From an uncultured Lachnospiraceae bacterium (lineage in GTDB: Bacteria; Bacillota; Clostridia; Lachnospirales; Lachnospiraceae), in contig CAJUQB010000012.1 in NCBI GenBank assembly GCA_910588285.1, forward strand, positions 6,315 to 70,314: a stretch of DNA of 64,000 nucleotides, given 5' to 3'. Numbering within the stretch: the stretch's first letter is position 1; each line of letters opens with the position of its first letter. Both the position numbers and the translations under genes were made by a program. The notes beneath the pieces are model-generated. The model did not search any database and had not been told where the DNA came from. It worked only from the letters and a program-made list of their open reading frames with translations. This document shows positions 16,243-24,044 of the stretch, piece after piece.

Positions 16243-17064
16243 GTGACAGACAGGAAAGGAAACAGAAGGGCCAGAGGAAGAAGCCATACCGGTCCTTGGC
16301 GGACAGGCAGAGCTCTGGCTGTGTGGATGATATTGCTGCTGATACTAACCGCAGGCTGCGGGGCAGGGCAGGAGCCCGGCCAGGAGCAGCTTGAGCCGGA
16401 GCGGATTGGAAGTGTCGGCCACAGGGATAAGACAGAGGAAGCAGAGCGCGGTGAGCTGACAGAGGATGAGGGAAGCCAGGAAGAAGGAAGCGGTGAGCGA
16501 ACAGAGGATGAGGGAGGTCAGGAGGAAGGAAGCGGTGAGCTGACAGAGGAGGAAGGAGACCGCAGTGAGCCGTCAGAGGATGGCATAGGTTGGGAAGAAG
16601 GCCGCGGTGAGCCGTCAGATGTGCTTCATGTTGGCCAGATTGTGGCAGGTGGGGAGGAAGAGGTTGCGGAGCTTACATTTCGCATTGTGGGAGAAGCGGA
16701 AGGCATTTCTCAGGAGGCGGCGGATCAGATTGCCAGAATCAATCAGGGGGATCAGCTGTGGGAGGTAATTGGATCCGATTACTTGAAGGACTATTATGCC
16801 CTGACCGGAACACATACAATCGCGGCCCAGGATCGGGAAAGCGGCCAGGAGGCGGTGGGAGCCGGGAGGCTGACCATGTATGTGCCGAATCTTCTGGAGG
16901 GGCTTACGGATATAGCTGCATTATTTTATGACAATGCGGCAAAAACATGGTGCCTCATACCGGCGGAGCAGGTGAATATTGAGAAGAAGACGGTATCGCT
17001 GGTTCTGACGGGTTCCGGTACGATGACGATTGTCCACAAAAGGCAGGGAGAAACAAAGGATTAA
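16243..17064 (+). CDS. Lipoprotein with acidic 14-residue repeats
   Basis: 273 residues starting at GTG, preceded by GGAGGGAGG. A basic N-terminus and hydrophobic run end in a lipobox, LTAGC, with Cys39 as the predicted lipidation site. Next comes an acidic low-complexity stretch (about 60-125) made of 14-residue units of the type GELTEDEGSQEEGS, then a compact domain of about 145 residues rich in beta strands (PNLLEGLTDIAALFYD, TVSLVLTGSGTMTIVHK). The repeat probably spaces the domain from the membrane. The family is not recognised. It lies between the secreted stalk protein and the initiating sugar transferase and is likely an envelope accessory protein of the polysaccharide locus. Confidence 0.72.
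   Translation: MTDRKGNRRARGRSHTGPWRTGRALAVWMILLLILTAGCGAGQEPGQEQLEPERIGSVGHRDKTEEAERGELTEDEGSQEEGSGERTEDEGGQEEGSGELTEEEGDRSEPSEDGIGWEEGRGEPSDVLHVGQIVAGGEEEVAELTFRIVGEAEGISQEAADQIARINQGDQLWEVIGSDYLKDYYALTGTHTIAAQDRESGQEAVGAGRLTMYVPNLLEGLTDIAALFYDNAAKTWCLIPAEQVNIEKKTVSLVLTGSGTMTIVHKRQGETKD
16450..16619 (+). repeat. 42-base coding tandem repeat in the lipoprotein gene
   Basis: Units beginning GGTGAG or AGTGAG start at 16450, 16492, 16534, 16564 and 16606; spacing is 42, 42, 30 and 42 bases, all multiples of three. The repeat encodes the acidic linker and could change copy number without breaking the frame. Confidence 0.75.
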
Positions 17065-17079
17065 AGTGGGGGGAGTGTT

Positions 17080-18516
17080 ATGTATCACAGGTCAAAGGTC
17101 GGCTGGACAAAGCATATTGATTTTATGGCGCTGGATATGCTGTGCATGATTGCGGCATATGTTCTGGCATACTGGATCAGGAACAGAGCGTTTCTGGGAA
17201 CAGGGAGTTCTCTGTACCATAGTGTGCTGGTTGTATTTGTATTTGCCCAGATACTGGTCACATTTTTTCGTAACAGCTTTAAGAATGTCCTGAAGCGGGG
17301 ATATGGCAGGGAGCTGTCAGCAGCCTGCACCCATGTGCTGTTTGTTGTACTGATTGCCATCCTGTATCTGTTTGTGATCAAGGAGGGGGGCAGCTATTCC
17401 AGAATTGTTCTGGGAATGACAGCAGCGATTTATCTGGTGCTGACCTATGCAGTTCGATGCATTTGGAAGCAATTTCTGATCCGGAGAAAGGTGGGCCGCT
17501 CGGAGCGTTCCCTGATGGTCCTGACCTCCAGGGACATGGCATCAGAGGTACTCCACAGCCTGTCGGATCACGACCAGCGGGATATCCGAGTCAAGGGGAT
17601 TGCACTGATTGAGGAGGACGGGGAGCAATGGGTCGGGGAGGTCATTGAAGGCGTTCCGGTGCTGGCCGGGATGGATACCGTCGCTGAGTACATATGCGGA
17701 CAGTGGGTGGATGAGGTACTGCTGACGCTCCCAAAGTCCATTCCCTTTCCAGAGGAGCTGTATGAAACCCTGGTGGGGATGGGGGTGACAGTTCATCTGC
17801 GCATTCTGCGGGCCATGAAGCAGGAGGGACAGAAGCAGGAGATCGGAAGGCTTGGAGGCTACACGGTTCTCAGCTCCAGCGTCAATATGATCTCCATGCG
17901 CCAGCTGTTCTGGAAACGGACCGTGGATATTATCGGGGGGATTGTGGGCTGTGTAATTACCGGGCTTTTGTGTGTGTTTATTGGGCCTGTAATCTTTGCG
18001 AAATCTCCGGGCCCGATCTTCTATTCCCAGGAGCGGGTTGGGAAGAACGGGAGGATTTTCCGTTTGTATAAGTTCCGCAGCATGTATATGGATGCGGATG
18101 CCAGGAAGGCGGAGCTGATGGCCCAGAATGAGGTGAAGGACGGGATGATGTTCAAGATGAAGAACGATCCCAGGATCATTGGCGGCGAGAAAGGGATCGG
18201 CGGCATGATCCGGAAGCTGTCCATTGACGAATTCCCCCAGTTCTGGAATGTGCTGAAGGGTGATATGAGCCTGGTGGGGACCAGGCCGCCGACCCGGGAG
18301 GAATGGGAGAAGTATGATCCGCACCATAGAGTGAGACTGGCGGCGAAGCCGGGGATCACCGGGATGTGGCAGGTGAACGGGCGCAGCAGTATTACGGATT
18401 TTGAGGATGTGGTGCGGCTGGACCGGCAGTATATATTGGATTGGAGTATGGGGTTGGATGTTCGGATTTTGATTAAGACTGTGGGGCTGGTGCTGCATGG
18501 GGAGGGGGCTTGGTGA
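17080..18516 (+). CDS. Initiating undecaprenyl-phosphate sugar phosphotransferase (polyprenyl glycosylphosphotransferase)
   Basis: 478 residues in the WbaP/CpsE layout: four N-terminal membrane helices (within about 15-135), a CoA-binding-like middle domain (about 140-265), then a re-entrant membrane segment (about 280-310) and the catalytic sugar transferase domain. Catalytic-domain motifs seen are PIFYSQERVGKNGRIF, LYKFRSMYMDAD, LSIDEFPQFWNVLKGDMSLVGTRPP and KPGITGMWQVNGR. It moves a sugar-1-phosphate from a UDP-sugar to undecaprenyl phosphate and so starts the repeat unit. GGGGGGAG precedes the ATG at 17080. No defect is seen. Confidence 0.92.
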   Translation: MYHRSKVGWTKHIDFMALDMLCMIAAYVLAYWIRNRAFLGTGSSLYHSVLVVFVFAQILVTFFRNSFKNVLKRGYGRELSAACTHVLFVVLIAILYLFVIKEGGSYSRIVLGMTAAIYLVLTYAVRCIWKQFLIRRKVGRSERSLMVLTSRDMASEVLHSLSDHDQRDIRVKGIALIEEDGEQWVGEVIEGVPVLAGMDTVAEYICGQWVDEVLLTLPKSIPFPEELYETLVGMGVTVHLRILRAMKQEGQKQEIGRLGGYTVLSSSVNMISMRQLFWKRTVDIIGGIVGCVITGLLCVFIGPVIFAKSPGPIFYSQERVGKNGRIFRLYKFRSMYMDADARKAELMAQNEVKDGMMFKMKNDPRIIGGEKGIGGMIRKLSIDEFPQFWNVLKGDMSLVGTRPPTREEWEKYDPHHRVRLAAKPGITGMWQVNGRSSITDFEDVVRLDRQYILDWSMGLDVRILIKTVGLVLHGEGAW

Positions 18517-18573
18517 TGGGCGTATTTGCCAGAAAAGGAAGCAGATGAATGGTAGCAGGGAAGGAGAAGGGCA

Positions 18574-19728
18574 ATGGGAAGGGCTATGGGAAGGAAAGGT
18601 GCAGGGCGTATGCGGATTGCTATGCTGGGACATAAACGAATTCCGTCCCGGGAGGGCGGGATTGAGATTGTGGTAGAGGAGCTGGCGGCACGGATGGTGA
18701 AGGCCGGACATCAGGTGACCTGCTATAACAGGGGCGGGCATCATGTCAGCGGCGCCCAATATGACGTGAAGCCAGGAAAGGAATACAAGGGGATCCGTCT
18801 GAAAACAGTTCCTACCATAGAGAGTAAAGGCCTTGCAGCTGTAACGTCCTCCTTTTTTTCCGCTTTGTGCTGCGCTTTTGGAACATATGATGTGGTACAT
18901 TTTCATGCAGAGGGACCCTGTGCCATGATGTGGCTGCCCAAGCTGTTTGGGAAACGGTGTATTGCGACGATCCACGGTCTGGACTGGGCGCGGGAAAAAT
19001 GGAAAAATGGGTTCGGCTCCAGATACATACGTATGGGCGAGAAAATGGCTGTGCGCTGTGCAGATGAAATCATTGTCCTCAGCAAAAGCGTACAGAAGTA
19101 TTTTCTGGATACTTATGGGAGGAAGACGAGATTTATTCCCAATGGCGTTACAAGACCCGAATATGTGGCAGCGGAGTGGATTGAGAAGGAATTTGGCTTA
19201 AAGAAAGATGCTTATATTTTATATCTGGGCCGGATCGTTCCAGAGAAAGGGGAGCATTATCTGGTAGAAGCGTTCCGGAAGGTCAGGACAGAGAAGAAGC
19301 TTGTGATTGCAGGAGGAGCCTCTGATACGGAGGAGTATATGGAGCAGCTGAAGGAGCTGGCATCAGGGGATGAGCGGATTATTTTTACCGGGTTTGTTCA
19401 GGGAAGGGTGCTTCAGGAGTTGTATAGCAATGCTTATGTATATGTGCTGCCCAGTGACCTGGAGGGGATGCCACTGAGCCTGCTGGAGGCAATGAGCTAC
19501 GGGAACTGCTGCCTGGTGTCGGATATTCCGGAGTGTGTGGAGGTAGTGGAGGAGCAGGCAGAGGTCTTTCGGAAGGGGGATATTATGGAGCTGAAAGAGA
19601 GGCTGCAGGAGCTTTGTGAGGCTGAAGGTAAGGTCAGGGGATATAAGGAAGCTGCGGCGGATTATATTTGTAATAAATATGATTGGAATCGTGTGGTGGC
19701 GGGGACGTTGAGGCTGTATGGAAGGTAA
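18574..19728 (+). CDS. GT4-family glycosyltransferase
   Basis: 384 residues with the GT-B fold: an N-terminal acceptor domain starting RIAMLGHKRIPSREGGIE and a donor-binding C-terminal domain with NGVTRPEY, YLGRIVPEKGEHYLVEAF and the E-x7-E region DLEGMPLSLLEAMSYGNC. It resembles the second-sugar transferases (DUF1972/rhamnosyltransferase-like) that follow the initiating enzyme in Gram-positive polysaccharide operons. Start codons at 18574, 18586 and 18610 are possible; the first has AAGGAGAAGG behind it. This is the last gene of the conserved, GC-richer head of the locus. Confidence 0.85.
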   Translation: MGRAMGRKGAGRMRIAMLGHKRIPSREGGIEIVVEELAARMVKAGHQVTCYNRGGHHVSGAQYDVKPGKEYKGIRLKTVPTIESKGLAAVTSSFFSALCCAFGTYDVVHFHAEGPCAMMWLPKLFGKRCIATIHGLDWAREKWKNGFGSRYIRMGEKMAVRCADEIIVLSKSVQKYFLDTYGRKTRFIPNGVTRPEYVAAEWIEKEFGLKKDAYILYLGRIVPEKGEHYLVEAFRKVRTEKKLVIAGGASDTEEYMEQLKELASGDERIIFTGFVQGRVLQELYSNAYVYVLPSDLEGMPLSLLEAMSYGNCCLVSDIPECVEVVEEQAEVFRKGDIMELKERLQELCEAEGKVRGYKEAAADYICNKYDWNRVVAGTLRLYGR

Positions 19729-19961
19729 TGGGAGAAAGTGTAAGGAATAATGAACATTGTAGGAAATAACTGAATTGGGAAAAGGATAAGCCCCAAAATG
19801 GTTTGATGAGAGGATATTATGAGAATTTTATTGATTAACAATGTTCTCTAACCGAAAGTAGGTAGTGTGATGTACAAATGAAAGCAACTAGAAAACAGCG
19901 ATAATGCGCTAAAATTATCATACGAATACAGGGTGGGAAACAGAGTGAGAGGGGAAAAGGA
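19729..19961. other. Intergenic junction between conserved head and AT-rich variable part
   Basis: 233 bases with no complete gene. Base composition drops visibly here from GC-rich to AT-rich and stays low in most genes to about 32000. Inside lies a ten-codon remnant of a glycosyltransferase start (19819-19851). I see no clear promoter or terminator. Confidence 0.6.
19819..19851 (+). pseudogene. Remnant start of a glycosyltransferase gene
   Basis: An ATG after GAGGATATT encodes MRILLINNVL and then a TAA stop. MKILLINN-type openings are typical of GT4 glycosyltransferases, and the ribosome-site-like AGAGG lies upstream. It is probably what is left of a gene replaced when the variable cassette was exchanged; the piece is short, so chance is possible. 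Confidence 0.4.
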
Positions 19962-21029
19962 ATGAGTCATGGAAAAAGAATCGAATGGGTGGATGTAGTC
20001 AAGTATGTTTGCATCATTATGGTGATGCTTTCCCACCTTGAAACGCAAACAGACATTTGGAGAGCGTTTTACACACCGTTCTTTTTGACAGCGTTTTTCT
20101 TTACGGCTGGGTATGTGTATAAGCCGAAAGGAAGCTTCAAAGAATTTTTGTATTCAAAGTTCAGGCAGCTGTTTGTGCCCTGGTTGGTGTTTAGTGTGTT
20201 TGATCTTCTTCTTTCACAGGTGCTGTCATTTAATGTGCATGAAAGTTTAGCTGTAGAACTAAAATGGAATTTTCTTCAGATCCGAGGACAAGGAGATCAG
20301 ATTTGGTTTGTTGCGGCACTGTTCATCGCGTTTATCCCATTTTACTTCTTTATAAAAAAGTATGAAACCATCTCTGAAAAAAATAATCGGGGGAGGTACA
20401 GCAAGAAATATTTGATTGCAATTGCAGTGGCGTGGCTGCTCTCGTTCATTAGTATTTTGTACACACGACTTGTTCCTGCATATGCTTTACCGTGGAACAG
20501 CACAGCGTTGCCGTGGCATATTGAGTATATGTTCCAGGCAATGTTCTATATGGTTCTTGGATATTATTTCCGACATAATTTTGAAGGACTGCTTGATAGA
20601 CATAATACTTCAATGACGAGGATTGCAGCGGCTATCCTGTACGTCTTGATTGTTTTTGTTCCGTTCTTTGCAAAGATAGAAATGTCCACAGTGGCCGATA
20701 TTATTTATCAGTATATAGCATCGTTTATTGGAATTGTCACATTGATTATGATTGCAAAGAAGGTAAAGAGCAATAAATACATCAATTATGTGGGACAGAA
20801 TACATTGATCTATTTTGCACTGCATGGAAAAGTATATAGTGTTATTCAGACCGTATTGAAGAAAGCAGCAGCTGGATTCTATACAGCAATTTTGAATAAC
20901 ACGGTGGTATCATCCGTTTTTTGCTTTGCGTTGTCGCTGGTTTTATCAGTCGTTCTGATAGTACCGGCATACATCATTAACAGATGGCTCCCGTTTATTG
21001 TTGGAAGGAGCAGAGAAAAACAACGATAA
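19962..21029 (+). CDS. Acyltransferase-3 family membrane protein
   Basis: 355 residues with about ten membrane helices and the acyltransferase-3 opening: RIEWVDVVKYVCIIMVMLSHLE, where the His in the first helix is the catalytic candidate, then PFFLTAFFFTAGYVY and a basic loop. Such proteins O-acetylate or otherwise acylate surface polysaccharide. Its stop is 13 bases before the next glycosyltransferase. Codon use is AT-rich, unlike the head of the locus. Confidence 0.83.
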   Translation: MSHGKRIEWVDVVKYVCIIMVMLSHLETQTDIWRAFYTPFFLTAFFFTAGYVYKPKGSFKEFLYSKFRQLFVPWLVFSVFDLLLSQVLSFNVHESLAVELKWNFLQIRGQGDQIWFVAALFIAFIPFYFFIKKYETISEKNNRGRYSKKYLIAIAVAWLLSFISILYTRLVPAYALPWNSTALPWHIEYMFQAMFYMVLGYYFRHNFEGLLDRHNTSMTRIAAAILYVLIVFVPFFAKIEMSTVADIIYQYIASFIGIVTLIMIAKKVKSNKYINYVGQNTLIYFALHGKVYSVIQTVLKKAAAGFYTAILNNTVVSSVFCFALSLVLSVVLIVPAYIINRWLPFIVGRSREKQR

Positions 21030-21042
21030 GGAAATTAAAAAT

Positions 21043-22239
21043 ATGAAAGCCCTACTACTCAATAAATTTTTACACCCCAACGGCGGATCAGAAACCTACA
21101 TTTTTAAGCTAGGTGAGGCACTGGAACAGCACGGTCATGAGGTGCAGTTCTTTGGTATGGAGCATGAAGGCCGCTGTGTTGGCAACCGGGTCAATGCTTA
21201 TACATCCGACATGGATTTTCATGGCGGCAGCAAGCTGTCGAAGCTGACCTATCCGATCAAAACTATTTACAGCAGCGAAGCCCGGAAGAAGCTGCGGCTG
21301 GTGCTGGATGACTTCCAGCCGGATGTCTGCCATCTGAATAACTTCAACTACCAGCTGACCCCTTCGATCATCTTGGAGATCGTGAAGTGGCGGAAAAAGA
21401 CTAGGCATAAGTGTAAGATCGTTTTCACGGCACATGATTACCAGCTGGTCTGTCCGAACCATATGCTGAATAATTCTGTGACCCATGAGAACTGTGAGAA
21501 GTGCCTCGGCGGTCACTTTATGAACTGCACCAAGGGTAAGTGCATCCATGGTTCGACTGCGAAGTCTATCATTGGCACGATGGAAGCAGAGTTCTGGAAA
21601 CTGAAAGGAACTTACAAGTACATCGACACGATGATCTGCTGCTCCGAGTTCATGAAGAGCAAGATGGACAGCAATCCGCTGTTTGCTCAAAAGACCGTGG
21701 CAATGCACAACTTCATCGACAAGGTGGAGTGGAAAGAGGTGCAGAAGAAGGACTACGTCCTGTACTTCGGCCGCTTCTCCGAAGAAAAGGGGATCGGCAC
21801 ACTCATCAAGGTCTGCAAGGAACTGCCGGATGTACAGTTTATCTTTGCCGGTACGGGGCCACTTGAGGAGAGTATCAAGGGCGTAAGTAACATTCAAAAT
21901 GTTGGCTTCCAGAAGGGCGAAGCTTTGGAGAGGCTGATCCGTGAAGCACGGTTCTCCATTTATCCGTCTGAGTGGTATGAGAACTGCCCGTTCTCTGTGA
22001 TGGAATCCCAGATGTACGGCACACCGGTGCTGGGTGCGGATATCGGCGGCATCCCGGAACTGATTCAGGTTGGTAAGACTGGTGAGCTGTTTGGAAGTGG
22101 TAATGCTGGTGAGCTGAAGAAAAAAATTCAGAAGCTCTGGGAGAATAGAAGCTTGTGTGAGGAATACAGCAGGAAATGCAAGGGCATCAGCTTCGATATG
22201 ATCGATGAGTATTACGAGAAAATTATGAAAGTTTATTGA
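21043..22239 (+). CDS. GT4-family glycosyltransferase
   Basis: 398 residues, GT-B fold. The N-terminal acceptor domain begins ALLLNKFLHPNGGSET and includes a Cys-containing insert (CPNHMLNN, CEKCLGGHFMNCTKGKC). The C-terminal donor domain has LYFGRFSEEKGIGTLI and SEWYENCPFSVMESQMYGTPVLG with the E-x7-E pair. The four to five clustered Cys could hold a metal ion, as in some GT4 members. The start at 21043 follows AAGGAAATT. Codon use here and in the next two genes is richer in GC and in CGT arginine than in the flanking AT-rich genes, so this block may have its own origin. Confidence 0.85.
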   Translation: MKALLLNKFLHPNGGSETYIFKLGEALEQHGHEVQFFGMEHEGRCVGNRVNAYTSDMDFHGGSKLSKLTYPIKTIYSSEARKKLRLVLDDFQPDVCHLNNFNYQLTPSIILEIVKWRKKTRHKCKIVFTAHDYQLVCPNHMLNNSVTHENCEKCLGGHFMNCTKGKCIHGSTAKSIIGTMEAEFWKLKGTYKYIDTMICCSEFMKSKMDSNPLFAQKTVAMHNFIDKVEWKEVQKKDYVLYFGRFSEEKGIGTLIKVCKELPDVQFIFAGTGPLEESIKGVSNIQNVGFQKGEALERLIREARFSIYPSEWYENCPFSVMESQMYGTPVLGADIGGIPELIQVGKTGELFGSGNAGELKKKIQKLWENRSLCEEYSRKCKGISFDMIDEYYEKIMKVY

Positions 22240-22266
22240 TACAAAAGAGAGATTGGGGTATTAAAA

Positions 22267-23454
22267 ATGGCTAACAATAGCGAAAAGAAATTGAATGGTA
22301 CGGTTATTGTCACTTACCGCTGCAACGCTCGTTGCTCCATGTGCAACCGTTATAAAGCACCTTCTAAGCCGGAGGAGGAAATCAGCATTGAGACCATCAA
22401 GAAGCTGCCGAAGATGTATTTCACGAATATCACTGGCGGCGAACCTTTTATCCGTACTGACCTGAAGGATATCGTGCGTGAGTTGTACAAGAAGTCCGAC
22501 CGTATCGTTATTTCGACCAACGGTTTCTTCACAGACCGTATCGTTGATCTGTGCAAAGAGTTCCCTCAGATCGGTATCCGTATTTCCATTGAGGGTCTGG
22601 AGCAGACCAACAACGAGATCCGTGGCCTGCAGAACGGCTATCAGCGTGGCTATGGCACGCTGAAAAAGCTGCGTGAGATGGGTATGAAGGACGTTGGCTT
22701 TGGCATGACCGTTCAGGATAAGAATGCCCCTGACCTCGTTCCACTGTACAAGATTTCTAATGAGATGGGCATGGAGTTTGCAACAGCTTCTCTGCACAAC
22801 AGCTTCTACTTTGTTGAGGCAAAGAATATTATCCATGACCGTCCGATGGTTGCAAAGAATTTTGAGAATCTGGTCAATGAACTGCTCCGCAGCAACAGCC
22901 CGAAGAAGTGGTTCCGTGCATACTTTAATCAGGGTCTGATCAACTACATCTATGGTCAGAAGCGTCTGCTGCCTTGCGATATGAGCTTTGATACTTTCTT
23001 CATTGATCCGTATGGCGATGTTATGCCTTGCAACGGAACCAAGGACAAGGAAGTCATGGGTAATCTGAATACCCAGAGCTGGGATGAGCTGTGGAACAGC
23101 CCGGAAGCAGAGAAAGTTCGTGCAAAGGTTCGTTGCTGCGACCGTGACTGCTGGATGATTGGATCTGTTTCTCCGGCTATGCATAAGTATATCTGGAAGC
23201 CCGCTACCTGGGTTCTGGTACATAAGTTCAAGGCACTGTTCACCAAGCATCCGTACTCTATGTACGAGCTGAAAATTTGCCGTGACTACCGTGACGGTAA
23301 AGTCACCAAAGAGGAACTCGATAAGTGCAGCACCTGCGATATGAATTGTGTGATTAACAACGGTCTGAGTGAAGCGAGTAAAGAACAGCTGCGGCATAAG
23401 ACCGGCGAGGAAATCGTGGATGCTGATATCGCACAGCAGATGGAGAATAAATGA
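22267..23454 (+). CDS. Radical SAM/SPASM enzyme within the polysaccharide locus
   Basis: 395 residues. The radical SAM cluster motif is Cys19-x3-Cys23-x2-Cys26 (YRCNARCSMCNRY), followed by TGGEPFIRTD and STNGFFTD. A SPASM-type C-terminal part has LLPCDMSFDTFFIDPYGDVMPCNGT, CCDRDCWM and CSTCDMNC, enough Cys for auxiliary 4Fe-4S clusters. The substrate is unknown; a role in modifying a sugar or lipid-linked intermediate is suggested only by location. Codon use is distinctive (CGT, GGT and CTG rich). It lies 27 bases after a GT4 gene, and its end overlaps the ugd remnant. No precursor peptide gene is next to it, so it is probably not a RiPP maturase. Confidence 0.85.
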   Translation: MANNSEKKLNGTVIVTYRCNARCSMCNRYKAPSKPEEEISIETIKKLPKMYFTNITGGEPFIRTDLKDIVRELYKKSDRIVISTNGFFTDRIVDLCKEFPQIGIRISIEGLEQTNNEIRGLQNGYQRGYGTLKKLREMGMKDVGFGMTVQDKNAPDLVPLYKISNEMGMEFATASLHNSFYFVEAKNIIHDRPMVAKNFENLVNELLRSNSPKKWFRAYFNQGLINYIYGQKRLLPCDMSFDTFFIDPYGDVMPCNGTKDKEVMGNLNTQSWDELWNSPEAEKVRAKVRCCDRDCWMIGSVSPAMHKYIWKPATWVLVHKFKALFTKHPYSMYELKICRDYRDGKVTKEELDKCSTCDMNCVINNGLSEASKEQLRHKTGEEIVDADIAQQMENK

Positions 23455-24029
23455 TGTATGAACAGACAGAGGTAAGAACACGAGAAAAATGGATCGATGA
23501 TGTAAAAGTCATTGCCTGCCTCGATCCGCGTATTGGCAGCCGCTACAACAACCCGTCTTTCGGTTATGGCGGATATTGCATGCCGAAAGATACCAAGTAG
23601 CTACTGGCAAACTATGCGGATGTGATGGAAAACCTGATTGAAGCCGAAAGCAATAGAACTCGTAAAGATTTCATCGCTGATCGTGTTTTGGAAATTGCCG
23701 GTGCATATCAGGCAAATGACAGTTGAGATGAGAGTAAAGAAAAAGAGGTTGTTGTCGGTGTTTATCGTCTGACCATGAAGAGCAATAGCGATAACTTCCC
23801 CCAGAGTTCTATCCAGGGTGTCATGAAGCGCATCAAAGCTAAGGGTGCTACTGTAATTATTTATGAACCGACTTTGAAAGATGGCGAGAAGTTTTTTGGC
23901 TCGATGGTTGTAAATAATTCGGATGAGTTCAAGAAGCAGAGTCAGGCCATTATCGCAAACCGCTATGATAAGTGCTTGGATGATGTAAAAGAGAAAGTAT
24001 GCACGAGAGATATTTTTAGACACGATTAA
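23451..24029 (+). pseudogene. ugd: UDP-glucose 6-dehydrogenase remnant (two internal stops, 5' truncated)
   Basis: One frame from 23451 to 24029 translates to the C-terminal half of Ugd: DPRIGSRYNNPSFGYGGYC carries the catalytic Cys region, then MPKDTK, a TAG stop (23598-23600) where Gln is expected, then LLANYADV, NRTRKDFIADRVLEIAG, a TGA stop (23724-23726) and VGVYRLTMKSNSDNF through TRDIFRHD. The N-terminal NAD-binding Rossmann half is missing; intact enzymes have about 400 residues against about 190 codons here. It cannot make UDP-glucuronate. It shows that an ancestor of this locus used glucuronic acid. Confidence 0.88.
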
Positions 24030-24044
24030 AGAGAGGATACGATA

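Noticed and set aside
16450..16619. Regular repeat that could be taken for a CRISPR array
   Set aside because: Units are contiguous, in frame and without unique spacers; they encode the acidic linker of a lipoprotein and no cas genes are nearby.
17542..18975. 477-residue minus-strand frame across the sugar transferase and GT4 genes
   Set aside because: It crosses two clear plus-strand genes and their gap, is rich in His and Pro as antisense frames often are, and has no domain.
22267..23454. Radical SAM enzyme in the glycan locus as a second RiPP maturase
   Set aside because: I found no short peptide gene with a good ribosome site, no PqqD domain and no exporter next to it; flanking genes are for polysaccharide.
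22261..23481. 406-residue open frame on the minus strand over the radical SAM gene
   Set aside because: It is the antisense shadow of a strongly codon-biased gene; it has no ribosome site and no recognisable domain, while the plus strand has clear radical SAM motifs.
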